Shown here one piece after another: positions 31,301-37,833 of a DNA stretch of 64,000 nt. Origin of the DNA: Cryptosporidium bovis (lineage: Eukaryota > Apicomplexa > Conoidasida > Eucoccidiorida > Cryptosporidiidae); contig VHIT02000016.1 in NCBI GenBank assembly GCA_009768925.2, forward strand, positions 1 through 64,000. Direction: 5' to 3'. Each line of letters opens with the position of its first letter. Position 1 is the first letter of the stretch. The position numbers and the translations under genes are program-made. The notes beneath the pieces are model-generated. The model searched no databases, was not told where the DNA came from, and was given only the letters and a program-made list of their open reading frames with translations.

Positions 31301-31859
31301 AAGAGTCTTTATTTACAATGTCTTCCATGACTATATGTATTCTCCTAAATTTCAACCTCACATCCTGAATTAATACTGAGACTATCCTGCTTATAAATGG
31401 TTTACTTCCGCCCAAATTTCTTTTTCCTTTCAATGTAAAATATTCATCTTCAGCCAATTCTGTCATAAAACGAATATTCCAATGCTCAATTAACCTTAAT
31501 CTCTCCATTATTAAGAAATTTTCAATTTTGTTTGTATCAAACTTTTCCTCTCCAATGAATTTAGCTGATAAACTTAAGTCATCTATTTCCACTACTAATG
31601 GTGAACTACTACCTGGTCTTAAAATATTACCATAAGGTATTGAAATGTTAATTGTTTCAATGAATCCGTGCGTCACTTTTACAGGTATATTTAGTTGTTC
31701 AATAAAACCTTCTTTTATTTTAACATTTTTAAGTTGTAATTTCCCTGAATTCAAACCTAATTCAAAACTATCCTCCGAAACATTTTCTAAATATTTACCT
31801 ATAAATGTTGTTGCCCATTTTGCTATAAATCTAGATACACGAGACGCTGCTCGCTTCAT
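19365..31859 (-). CDS. VPS13 bridge-type lipid transfer protein
   Basis: An uninterrupted 4164-residue gene, the largest in the window. The N-terminus is a chorein domain (ATTFIGKYLENVSEDSFELG, then GKLQLKNVKIKEGFI and a strand of conserved IP/LV pattern), the lipid-entry end of VPS13/ATG2 rod proteins. Long alternating polar/hydrophobic repeats fit the extended beta groove. A Trp-rich stretch near residue 2700 (SWLLHSSYWFDFLG) fits the SHR-BD/VAB adaptor region. Near residue 3750 come the helices seen in ATG2/VPS13 C-terminal domains: GIESFMNHSVFGTFQAI and SKVAGTASQIAGALTMDEKY. A PH-like end follows. VPS13 moves phospholipids in bulk between membranes at contact sites. In an organism with few lipid-synthesis pathways that could be important, but this is inference. 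Asn/Ser-rich inserts lengthen the protein. A single exon of 12.5 kb is notable. Confidence 0.93.
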   Translation of the reverse strand: MKRAASRVSRFIAKWATTFIGKYLENVSEDSFELGLNSGKLQLKNVKIKEGFIEQLNIPVKVTHGFIETINISIPYGNILRPGSSSPLVVEIDDLSLSAKFIGEEKFDTNKIENFLIMERLRLIEHWNIRFMTELAEDEYFTLKGKRNLGGSKPFISRIVSVLIQDVRLKFRRIHIVMEDIVNKDSYCGLVLNSLEVCSIPNLEQVLVNGKSSETNPSDKDEPGPGLISYYEEQLDLVKELFDTRTECSNSKLFEPFFRKDDSNDFSYRLLDLNGFSIYSGTKKANERLENNTIGEQSPVIHPFCCKLLLRQRKDLFGTSTKPIYTIYGVLEEIYVTLSEQIVTQCGNFLKHIQIFNKYIEIGKQSLERKFLYRPSVPVHNNAKLWWKYAVGCIIRRRKESIGGGVIGTNNSSSSNLFIRLQEEFIEAKILMYCREYTQKFHDYFDNNMKNTPMNSFFDGGLFNDLLLDFSRQHSEYYLTRIPFSRFVSLHTSLVHQYVGKKLEIHLYRRKSDQMETLSGGITTGNWIQWLFNLHRISSPNNEGEIFYDASEESNELLLESSYSSLSNEKMEQTNPNESIEFDESYFFSKGAENGCIIESEDDSKFYDCNSDEFEYCGLFDSNINEYEGSIQKKGVNYSINNNLSLTTKLFGVNSDVPFIVFRVLLRETKLEVIIGDERGNCISKSVPEITDEGKNVLLGKLKNFGLEYIQSDSRLSILSLLEEFVLDYSSSNGDIYHLIYADNSKTSSSNNMWFTFYYLSRISSICSIPQNSSRRRSSLSQSSDFSIDKTISAKIENSFQDNKTIIKINVEKCYMNIYSHIISIIVGFTDKYKFIRSDTNVKKKIKKEHKSTESNNGGMFLIDSSIMDVDIQIETPILIFCHENDNKEMMYGVISFGKISISNNENFAVKDVIDESGLELQNSKQEGSFDYQSVGSKTNMVSPYYRYVLSENVIYWFKCIHHQSYFVRIEEIYVCIYKNIQPSFFIKESRELNFKDNDEYKEYRADKINVDSSNSYRLFSIDFIDIRFNLLSYKKYNMVDETWIKYIKLFSVLTQLDPLSTELFDEKSFMSLVLSTNSVYLDSKPSKFGNSEEFQLEDNLQIVYSSIQINKITSNFNPALYQSLYKTVVRWIQDSRLDKYFVFNNNITREKEFKMFKLGLNIQFSWYIQLNNLFFDLVSEKKSIISLKTNNIQILYFIYDHHNNLNTSIGDLSFNYLLNDGINKDDSIIPLLYIGHFCNFICFPTTQFHFITREFGKASLSGNRDSNLINSFISNDTRIKFDSESIVLYLRPLVIYEIVNIINTLLPKTTYNDNNNNFNSIMVINHKNNSRCSFLGDIKSFELIAFQKDTQFLKINFCNTISMYEKDTQKEIDINIKSLELYNIYNETDICFLDFKSNIVDKDEYDCTSSYLKIRIISHEAKDLLNDIIHKNIRNLISTSEMLVEAQNISMVLFLDIFLHNIYYFGNIMDNVQFLLDSSEDRNKDEMEVVSVPLRDVVVKNSKIIIPCGTLESNSRDTKGIMLNFDLFNFNNKYLIYDSGEHRVCVLMFRLLNIELEYINNLISQNGLTHFNNYEYGIVMGFIPDFNFHIRKYQSDDEKSGSFDMSCFVESKSIKTWLNLSPKTLSALIDVFTNNLLKYDDYALKLNDISCGTLSDQNFINCLNKNSLKVKKYIKQVFNCKYLGKPLLEFQGRMIERIYFIEYDDTIQPSHSINIFFPSMKLRLVNECRFLNDKEENILATINMDEINVFFTKFIQKKIFMFNLCIMSFKLEDRNNFYLSILNNDNCENKVCVENTKTSIEILLNDHYFTVLDKKSYIEKYFSYTKNNADSESYPLEVFYYYSFGDKNDELKNNEYNVNNLGDKVYYANWKLNINSPKLRVDSRMKALSNMYKWYSDYCSINNMKAKTKSKDIPTIEEENLIVDKILNIKRSNFTLLHDNNAINIKSSYELSYVTKKEYCLGDIPKPNNEANLRVVVMDSYLKFNIQGFEELSIWEKFELQIIYNVVSDINIEGKHGKVRKSTKIVTLPNTIYIYNPHFHRIYEILEYCQNNVNFILCRGNSVEISKINNGKNLALLSPFNYIESSINIIIQNSKFILLNSIDGYTNVPLSMLSIQSNDLLAVFNDGKLADPTFVVSNGDLKFWVLNPKHGYYEPVIEECNFNLKYDKCSQVDNYSPKGKTLGRITKKLNMNFPTVLSINSSPILLKTLTKHYYYWENHFISPNNGFRQFEPLKIINKTGYDIKIIGYNNFESYNDNLNNSFSLVLVKNEKKSVYKYNNCLQSMSVFLLDILIGELDTTNEKNEIDKYCLSENTFKTIFKINKVVNIDRCGFFALPIKALDNNKSKFLLCENPYLFFNIEDDINDLGIQKVITISSQVELHNELDFYLEIALNENGNNLNQVIRCNENTSIPIITSKSDNDNNIYYRGLKTGNMVEKDTDFNINEYDIFPLFNVFNNREEYRSNSNAYVEKKEKRYIYHSSYHECNIYSESGLPSNRVGFYIVIEGKNYIFKSVVYHKYYVKFKPLLTLISTLPVNLYYRVTNIELMENLDERNNISGEVLLPSQKQVLSFGIIDYLSAKKLYVPLDKNSDRIEKFKFELGLLRNNEDINNNFIVFWSNDIDLSKSIKLGYWKNQNIIIGNNKNNFALNLGNNNIVNGKDHSNNNSFFSVYNVNSINDNYPNGCTLSWLLHSSYWFDFLGSKIMSPKQIVLPGFLPFDSNLYYYYTNSNWLNSKENVFKHNSDFPLEHTTFPLIKKNKTAKNNMVILIINNVQYCLELGSIGNSILFEGGSGDSNINVNEKCIKVRDKFMDINFNVLHKENKLGLKLSDNIQLGLIVKHILLFPKSVIYNRSSYSVEIESNRNYIINSNTILPIIPKYCINSNKGELTNDNSHLLSMRIKSRRYPCFYLNKNKSWKILLMDEDIDNEINRKYLLITSNYSEVLNFELLLITERGVNDINKGLYDLNTNSIYIYNISGRDLYISQKSNNSNVQFSNNNRINKNDTNINIKEQYFPKNTVLEFIWVNNFDPREIYIHDGNDNSNLINIDSEHQDSHIKGIKRKYISIYNMNKKSINSQFEVYNFGLLDKKHWIIYRICRFDRNNNYILCLLSYNHFMDWYSNRGLTKKALSLLQSSTRPSSYSSSLLLSPSSANNDRKSYICGGITPSTSLNRFSIYNNAFMSSKNYVIDVYSSKVILSAIWDNNINKNPEELFLIVFDTIYCKYSFCTYKTSPHDLQISLGNLKIDVQYRDTIYPVLLQRLPSSSSRTLNTLERKFLDSNGWSDFTSIIPNNHNKHLVNNDKLLLPIFIISCNFNFDDIISGNLSTIDSCNDNEYEDKNGRSKSEDSNFGSDNYFVDNYLYEIKDYINDSEINYPFSVNLIFKNENKFKNTKSNHRSNNNIRIVTINYLLTRLMGINICFDTHFIYTLTMFINQIKDIFDDKVTSDNSNDVGNEDSNEDYDEYNIIDKKDIIKQFSIKHSITDKIFIKNFKIYPMVIHLTFNLNMLKSYFTSPSTTTSPLIQSSNNHNHNLLKNLNITKILEQFAHNFGMIFSSLIRSITTIEDAPLWINQFELIKSENLTKIMEKIRKHYEHELYSQLYVIATSLGSVGNPVNSFTNIGAGIGDLFYEPIYAVTSGRSDYNTNSNNASGNVTTSSSTSNFANNIGTTNNGVNTILNSSSNNANNINVVTGVKKGIESFMNHSVFGTFQAISKVAGTASQIAGALTMDEKYMEERRRFVHGQQPKDLMDGLTIGAQAFGKSVTDGLSSLVGELVDGATTGNPNSLALGLTKGLVAAVVKPITGVLDFTQKAAQGIQKASTVDRIGNTDRTRIPRIFYSKHHILVPYSRYHSFLFGLIKNIEDNNKNSNNKSDISGGVNQRDNNGRVLNGILHISTVFCDESRIAVVTNESFMVLKNKDEKISQEPDSYNNIIIDYYVKLENIQYIVTGTLIKTVSSSSNVNRNAGIYSEIFGSPRYKNISNHYLKNNRDITNVRNNLDINSFSVSGSKEEKIKVCDSIFDNSNNKGCFNTKLIKGYGYVLKVEDIYPKPCNEIEDGMFNEIISNNKLMFEIIMQMQNHCEIAPPSQQQSIITLSNNDKVLLSPRKKKLGNNNSLGSYNLNNRGSEIPSMIIITHPKTPLPHYKWIECNQRSDLCKLKNILCSLI

Positions 31860-32430
31860 TACTCAACTTTAATCTATTTTTCTATCATCACTGACACCTC
31901 TATCCTTATTTATATGCCTATTTTCAAACCAAATATTTTTATATTTTATTTAAATTTTATTGAAAAGAAAATAATAGAAATGATTGTTTTATTCTTCTTC
32001 CCGCCTTTTTGTCAGCATGCAAGTTTTATGGTTATTTTTGCAGCTGTGGGGCGATGATATTAGAATTAATTCACAATAAATTTCATGATTTGAGGATAAA
32101 AGTAAAATAATATACATGATATCTTGTCATTCTGTTCATTCTAAGACTAATCTAGTTGAATTACTGTTTACAAAACATTTTGGCTTCCATTGGAGGTTTT
32201 GTTGTATCCTACGTATTTAAGTTAACTAAATATAAAATTGTATAACAATTCCAGGACTCACTATTTTGGTTTAATTATTAAAAGAGTGCCTATAGATAAA
32301 AGAGAAAATACTTTTTTTTGAAAAACAAACTCTATTACATCTTAAGATAATTTTTTTGTAAACCCTAATAGTTTATTAAACAAATAAAAATTCGATGTTT
32401 AAATGAAACTGTATTTATAGTCTAATAGAA
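31860..32430. other. Upstream region of VPS13
   Basis: Spacer between the VPS13 start and the 3' end of the lectin gene, both on the minus strand. The only clear signal is the composite CCCGCC plus GCATGC element at 32000-32020. Long T and A runs occupy the rest. Confidence 0.55.
32000..32020 (-). promoter_or_regulatory. E2F-like CCCGCC plus GCATGC composite
   Basis: CCCGCC (GGCGGGAA on the minus strand) and GCATGC lie within 21 bases, about 140-160 bp upstream of the VPS13 ATG. The first resembles an E2F-like site and the second an ApiAP2 site. The same pairing with similar spacing occurs at 42379-42398. Confidence 0.45.
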
Positions 32431-34725
32431 TTATTCGTTTCTTTTATTCGCTTCAGAATAATAAAATTCGTGATATTTCGGACTTTTTATAAAGCTGTTT
32501 TTGTTTATATGTGCTCTAGTGTCATAGTTCACAGTAATACCATTTTCGGAATGTAACTGAAGAGTGTTTGCCTGAGAATGTGCTATATAATAAGGAATGG
32601 ATTTACTTTCTTCCATAGAGTCTGAAGCATTCATGTATTCTGGCGAAAAACTCGTATCTTCAATTGATAAAACACCTTTTTCAGACTTTGTTAAATTAAC
32701 TTCGTGATTCAATATTTGATTGTTAAGTGGTAATGCTTTTGAATTTTTTTTCCCAAAAATTGGTTGTATAGTTGTCAACTGTAACTCAGATTCTTTTTCA
32801 TTTTTTAAAGTATGAATGTTTCCTACATTCATACTTTCATCTTTATTCTTTTTTATTAATAACAATATGATACATAGTAATAATAACAGTAACAAAATAA
32901 TTCCAGTAATTATCGCAAATATCAAAATCCAATTACCATTGCTTTCATTTCTATGTGAATCCATTTCAATTGATTTTTTTACTTTTTCTTTTGATTCTTT
33001 TTTATCCTGTTTTACATCCACTCCATGTTTAACTTTATTCTCAGGTTTACTCACCGATTCACCTGCACCAAATCCAAGTAGTGAGCTTTCAGACTCTTTT
33101 TCACTATTATCTACAAACTTCGGAATAGTATATCCTTGATTGTTAATATTATTGTATTTGACAAAATTATTTGTCCTAACATTATCTGTTGAAGCTCTGT
33201 TTTTTACTTCAAATGAACTTTCATATTGCGATGATTCCTCATCTAAATCAAAATTTAACACATTTTCCTCACTTAAATCATTCATTGTCTCGTAATCACC
33301 CGTTTCCATTTTACTGCTAGTACTAGTTGTGCTTGTAGTAGTACTTGTATTATTTGAAGTAAATACTTTTATTGAAGATAATGGTTCCAATGATGGTGTT
33401 TTTTCGGTATTTGTTGGTTTTAAATTACTACCGTTATTCAATTTTATTCTTTCGGAAGATAATTCATCACTAAAGTTTATCATTGAGTCAATTTTGTTTG
33501 ACGAATGTATTTTATTATTACTTCCCCTATTAGAATAATCTGGAACTGTCTTTGTAATAGGTAGCAAAATGTCCCCAATATAACTTGAACTCTGTTTTGA
33601 AATAAGCTGTTTATCTGAGTTTTCAACCTCTGAATTATTTTCGATAGCATAAAACCTTGGTTGAGCATTCAGGCTTTCTAATTTCAATTCATCAGATAAA
33701 GCAGGACTAAGATCAAAATCTTGATCCCAAACAAATGTTTTTTTTCTGCTATTGGTTGGACTTTTGTTCAAATCATTCGCTATGATTATTTGTTTTTCTT
33801 CATTTTCCCTCCAATTTATAATAGTTTCTGGATACATCATGGAATTATGGTAATTGTTCCAAGTTGAATTCAAAATACTTGAAACATTTTGACACAAAAT
33901 AACAGAATTACTTGCTAAAGGGTCAGAACAATTTAAATTACTATAAATTTGTGAATCTAATTTTGGCTCTTTACTTATTATGTCGTCGGCTTGCTTAATA
34001 AGTTCAAGATATTTACTTGGATTTAGACCACCAGAATCATAGGCTACAGTGGCACAAACAGCACAGGAAAGTTCTGAGTCAATAAGCCAACATGGTCTCC
34101 TTCCGAGACCTCCACTGTCATAAAATCCACACTTCTCAAAGGGGAATTTAAATTTAACTAACCAATTAGCATTATAATTTGATGTCCATTCTATATTGGA
34201 TTCTCTTATTTCAAGTTGTTTATTACTATCTATCCAGTACCAACCAGGAGGATACTTAAAAAATGCATATTTTCTCAACCCCACAAAACAACCATCAATT
34301 GTTTTTATATTTCCTGAATTTATTTCCAATACCTTTTTTATTGCCTCATCATCTGACTTCTTGTGAACAGTCGCTAATGTAACGGGGTATCTATCCCTCT
34401 CAACAGTTCCATTTTCTCCATAAGTCAGTATTTCTGTACTTCCAAGTTCATTGCATAATTTAAACCCATGAGAAAACGTTTTTGACTTTTCAAATGTTAA
34501 TAACTTAAAACATCTTGTTTTTTCATTATTAGAAACCCAACCATTCGGACACTTTGCTTGCTTAACTTTATCTCGTTGTCTATATACTCTTCCATATGCA
34601 AATAAACTTAATGTTAAAATTATTAAAACTACAATAACAAACATTAATACATTTGTTTCTAAATGACTATTAATAACATTAAACTTACCCAAAAAGTCAT
34701 TAAAAATAACTCTAAGAAACTTCAT
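32431..34725 (-). CDS. C-type lectin domain membrane protein (CpClec-like)
   Basis: A predicted 764-residue single-pass surface protein. The start is the first ATG (34723-34725). An N-terminal hydrophobic segment (VLMFVIVVLIILTLSLFAYG, near residues 25-45) acts as a signal peptide or anchor. A C-type lectin domain spans about residues 57-228: CPNGW, then RCFKL, CNELGS, LATVHKKSDDEAI, GCFVGLRK, GWYWIDS and a Cys-rich end PCWLIDSELSCAVC. A Ser/Thr/Asn-rich stalk with many N-glycosylation sequons and a Thr/Ser cluster near residue 470 follows. Then comes a transmembrane segment (ILIFAIITGIILLLLLLL) near 595-620 and a cytoplasmic tail of about 145 residues ending in YHEF, a possible YxxPhi sorting signal. 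This is the architecture of CpClec, described in C. parvum as mediating attachment to host cells. The usual calcium-site motifs EPN/QPD and WND are not seen. Confidence 0.85.
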   Translation of the reverse strand: MKFLRVIFNDFLGKFNVINSHLETNVLMFVIVVLIILTLSLFAYGRVYRQRDKVKQAKCPNGWVSNNEKTRCFKLLTFEKSKTFSHGFKLCNELGSTEILTYGENGTVERDRYPVTLATVHKKSDDEAIKKVLEINSGNIKTIDGCFVGLRKYAFFKYPPGWYWIDSNKQLEIRESNIEWTSNYNANWLVKFKFPFEKCGFYDSGGLGRRPCWLIDSELSCAVCATVAYDSGGLNPSKYLELIKQADDIISKEPKLDSQIYSNLNCSDPLASNSVILCQNVSSILNSTWNNYHNSMMYPETIINWRENEEKQIIIANDLNKSPTNSRKKTFVWDQDFDLSPALSDELKLESLNAQPRFYAIENNSEVENSDKQLISKQSSSYIGDILLPITKTVPDYSNRGSNNKIHSSNKIDSMINFSDELSSERIKLNNGSNLKPTNTEKTPSLEPLSSIKVFTSNNTSTTTSTTSTSSKMETGDYETMNDLSEENVLNFDLDEESSQYESSFEVKNRASTDNVRTNNFVKYNNINNQGYTIPKFVDNSEKESESSLLGFGAGESVSKPENKVKHGVDVKQDKKESKEKVKKSIEMDSHRNESNGNWILIFAIITGIILLLLLLLCIILLLIKKNKDESMNVGNIHTLKNEKESELQLTTIQPIFGKKNSKALPLNNQILNHEVNLTKSEKGVLSIEDTSFSPEYMNASDSMEESKSIPYYIAHSQANTLQLHSENGITVNYDTRAHINKNSFIKSPKYHEFYYSEANKRNE

Positions 34726-34870
34726 AAATAGTAATCTCAATAAATCTTCATTTAGCTAGTTTATATCTCATTTTACTTTGGTTTAATTTTATAGAATATA
34801 TTTCAGTCCTCAGAAATATGTGACTTTGCATGTTAATAATTTATCATACTATAACAGTTGTTAATGATTA

Positions 34871-34879
34871 TGGCGCCAT
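34871..34879. promoter_or_regulatory. TGGCGCCA palindrome
   Basis: TGGCGCCA lies 40 bp upstream of the capping-enzyme ATG, between divergent genes. It is a GC island in AT-rich DNA and resembles the E2F-like GGCGC element reported for Cryptosporidium. Confidence 0.45.
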
Positions 34880-34917
34880 ATAAAGTTGGAATATGAGCTT
34901 TATGAGTTTTAATAAAC

Positions 34918-36237
34918 ATGAAAATGAATTATGACGAATTCGAACTACTAGTAAGTTACAGACTGAAAATAATAGTGTAAATCTTAATTTGTATTATTTG
35001 TAGGACGGATCATTTTCAACTGGGTGTAATCCCGAAATTGAGTTTATTGCTCAATCTATTGTAGATATCGTTGAAGCATCTCCTGAACTATTAGAACAGG
35101 ATGGAAATGTTAGTTTGGAGGTACTGTTGAAACATTATCCTTGATTTATTTTACAATCTATGTTTACTTCCTCTTTTTTTGTAGATTGAAGGGCGTATAG
35201 GAGCAATAATAAATGAATTTACTAAAGAAAGAGTGGCCCTCCCTTGTGAGGGAATGACTTTATTACAACCAACTGAAAAGGAATTCCAATACAGATTTAT
35301 TCCAGGAGTTGAAAAATGGCAAATGAGTTCAGTTATGAGCGAATTAAAGGAAAATTTTGATGAATCCAAGATCCCTTTCATAATTAAAAAAAGGAATACC
35401 AATGACTACTACGTAAACAATCCTAAAAAAGATGTTCGCGATGATAAATCAGCCATTAGATTAAGTTACGTGGCACCAAAAACTGAAAAAGACAAGCCCA
35501 TTGATTCTATTTGGAAAGAAAAGGTTGCAATTTTTGACTTTTACTCCCCATGTCATAACTTAGATTTCGAAAACAAGTACATTAGTAATGGTACTTCTTT
35601 AAAAGATTTTAGAATAGCAGTGAATATTGAACACAAAGAGAATCAAACAGAGATATTGAACTCGATTCACGGCCCAATAGAAAATTCATGTATATTAGAA
35701 AGAAGAAGAGAGAGGGAGACGCTCGAGGTTTCAAATTTTGTCCTGGACACAACACATGTAATTCAAATCGAAAGTAGAAGATGTTACAAGCAACATGAGT
35801 CATATGAATTAGAGCTTGAACTGAAGCCTTCATATTTTATTCCTCTTCTTAAATCTTATATTGAGGATATAAATGGTGGCAATTTAAGAGTTATCGGTAC
35901 GCATCCTTTCATCAAATTACTAAACAACTTTGTTAATTTAGTATTTGGAATTACATTATTTCTAAACAATCAAAAATCAGATGACCAAATTAGGCCCACA
36001 ATAAATAACCAAAACAATTCAGATCAAGTCATGGATCTAACATCCATTAATCAATCAAAGGAAATGGTTGAGGCATTCAAAAAATTTGTTTCCCCAATTA
36101 CCCCAATAATCGGTGATTATCTATATAGAGCTGTTGCGTCTGAAAAACTTATATCAAATAGACAGGAGGATGTAATATCTAGTGACGAAATTGATATTTA
36201 TTTTGGATTAAAATCCATTTCACCAGAACATGAATAA
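34918..36237 (+). CDS. mRNA-capping RNA 5'-triphosphatase (Cet1 type), three exons
   Basis: Model: exon 1 34918..34950, exon 2 35004..35120, exon 3 35185..36237, with introns of 53 and 64 bp (GTAAGT..TAG and GTACTG..TAG), all phase 0; 400 residues. It removes the gamma-phosphate from the 5' end of nascent mRNA before guanylylation. It belongs to the metal-dependent tunnel family, as in yeast Cet1, and not to the cysteine-phosphatase family of animals. Supporting motifs are motif A VSLEIEGRIGAIINEF (formed only when exon 2 and exon 3 join), the basic strand RRRERETLEVSNF, DTTHVIQIESRR, and motif C YELELEL. Each has the alternating Glu/Arg/Lys pattern lining the tunnel. The restored motif A strongly supports the splice model. 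The first exon could also start at the second ATG (34924). The 3' end is 33 bp from the convergent FOR20-like stop. Confidence 0.9.
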
Positions 36238-36270
36238 TACTAGTTAAAAGAAACAATTCACTTTTATTTA

Positions 36271-36767
36271 TTATTTTATTAATGAATGCAAAATAGGTAA
36301 TCGGCTTTTTTCTTCAGTTTTTAGCATCTTTATTAGCTCTTCTCTACTTAATAATCTTTTTCTTCCATCTCCACCCTCTTCCAAACTCATCCCCGATTCT
36401 TTTAGAAACACCAATTCGCTATTCTTGAACCCATTGAAAGATAAGTATTCCAGAATAAGTGAATTAAGAATAATGTTTTCTTCAGATACCTCTTTATAGT
36501 TGGAACCATCTTCGTTCTGAACAATAATATAAATCAAATATGTTGAAATTAATTTATTCCAATCTTACCTCTGTCATAGAATAAAGTATTTCTGCCATTA
36601 GTTTTGCCCTAACTTCATCCAAAACTCCCTTTTTCTCGAGTTGTGACCTGACAGCTAATCATTTTAGTTATTAAATTCATTCATTCATATCTGTAATAAC
36701 AGTAATTATCAATTAAAATAATTAACTTACCACCCCTAAACTCCTCCAAAGATTGATCTTCCTGCAT
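36271..36767 (-). CDS. FOR20/CEP20-like LisH protein, three exons
   Basis: Model: exon 1 complement(36731..36767), exon 2 complement(36569..36654), exon 3 complement(36271..36516), with introns of 76 and 52 bp, both GTAAG..AG; 122 residues. The joined product reads MQEDQSLEEFRGAVRSQLEK, then KGVLDEVRAKLMAEILYSM, then SEENIILNSLILEYLSFNGF. This follows human FOR20 (CEP20) almost block by block: LKDTLEKKGVLGHLKARIRAEVF and SHENLLINELIREYLEFNKY. The end (EEKSRLPILHSLI) parallels ESKDNTIPLLYGIL. The LisH/TOF segment covers residues about 55-95. FOR20 is a centriolar-satellite and basal-body protein; the related plant TON1 organises cortical microtubules with PP2A. The length matches the family (about 174 in human, shorter in protists). 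Confidence 0.82.
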
Positions 36768-37133
36768 CTTAACCAACTAATCTATTTGAAATATGTTGAA
36801 TTAATTACGAAATTTACTAATTATACTGATTTGTCTGTCTTTGTCCTCCAACTCAAATGTTACAAAATACATATAGGATCAAAATTTGCGAAAAATAAGC
36901 GTAACTTAACCTTCTTGTCGTAGATTATTTCTCTAATTTGGTTATTGTGACAAGACTAACAACGAAATTAAAAATAAAAGTTGAAACAAATTCAGCAGGC
37001 TTAAGGCCTTTGTTTATGTATTACTAATTTTTGAAATCTCAATTTCGCACAAAAATATTTTCCCGCTGTATGAATTATTATGTATCTGTAGCGATTTACA
37101 TATTCACCAATAAATGAATAGTTGTATTGAAAA
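36768..37133. other. Shared upstream region of FOR20-like and GPX genes
   Basis: AT-rich divergent spacer. It has the palindrome AAGGCCTT near 37011-37018 but no GC box of the kinds seen elsewhere. No gene is recognised. Confidence 0.5.
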
Positions 37134-37766
37134 ATGGGTAACTTTTTATCTCCAACTAACATCAACAAAGATCTAACGTCTGTTTCTGTATACTCATATA
37201 CTTTGAGGACGCTTGAAGGTGTTTCATTTCCCATGGAACAGTTACGTGGAAAGGTTGTACTTGTGACAAATGTTGCTTCTAAGTGTGGTTATTCTAAATC
37301 TTACTACAAACAATTGGTAAGAATGTACAATGTTTTTAAACCTTTTGGATTTGAAATCATTGGTTTACCTTCAAGAGAATTTATGGGTCAGGAGTATAAC
37401 AATCCGGCAGATATAAGAAAGTTTACGGATTCCTACAAAGTAGAATTTCCAATAATGGAAATATGTAAGGTTAATGGAAATGATGCGCTTGAATTAGTTC
37501 AAAAATTGAAAAGAGAAACTCCTGAACTTTATGACTCAACAAAAAATCAGCTACTGCCAATAAAATGGAACTTCTCTAGATTTTTATTGAATAAAGAGGG
37601 AAAAGTAATTGCGTTCAGAGGTACTAGAACAGAGCCAAATGAGCTAATACCTACAATCGCGCAGGAACTGAATGTAAGTAATTACGAGGAAATGTTCAGA
37701 GAATACGATAGTAATTATAGGCAGATCTCAGATGGAATGGGAGATATGTGCGAAATAAAAAGATAA
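37134..37766 (+). CDS. Glutathione peroxidase (GPX4-like)
   Basis: A 210-residue thiol peroxidase that reduces hydroperoxides using glutathione or thioredoxin. The catalytic Cys51 lies in VTNVASKCGYSK, matching NVASxCG. The WNF motif (IKWNFSRFL, Trp145/Asn146) supplies two other catalytic-tetrad members. The tetrad Gln normally found in FPCNQF is Glu82 here (LPSREF), and the plant/insect-type resolving Cys is replaced by Thr98. A segment EICKVNGNDAL is close to the SKICVNGDDAH of mammalian GPX4. The N-terminus MGNFLSPT resembles an N-myristoylation site, but Pro7 is unfavourable. The gene is intact and of normal length, so activity is plausible with altered chemistry. Confidence 0.88.
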   Translation: MGNFLSPTNINKDLTSVSVYSYTLRTLEGVSFPMEQLRGKVVLVTNVASKCGYSKSYYKQLVRMYNVFKPFGFEIIGLPSREFMGQEYNNPADIRKFTDSYKVEFPIMEICKVNGNDALELVQKLKRETPELYDSTKNQLLPIKWNFSRFLLNKEGKVIAFRGTRTEPNELIPTIAQELNVSNYEEMFREYDSNYRQISDGMGDMCEIKR

Positions 37767-37833
37767 GTAAGAAAACGAGGTAGAAACAACTTAATTTTCA
37801 TTGGTACAACTAAGTGGCGATTGTCCTTTCCAT

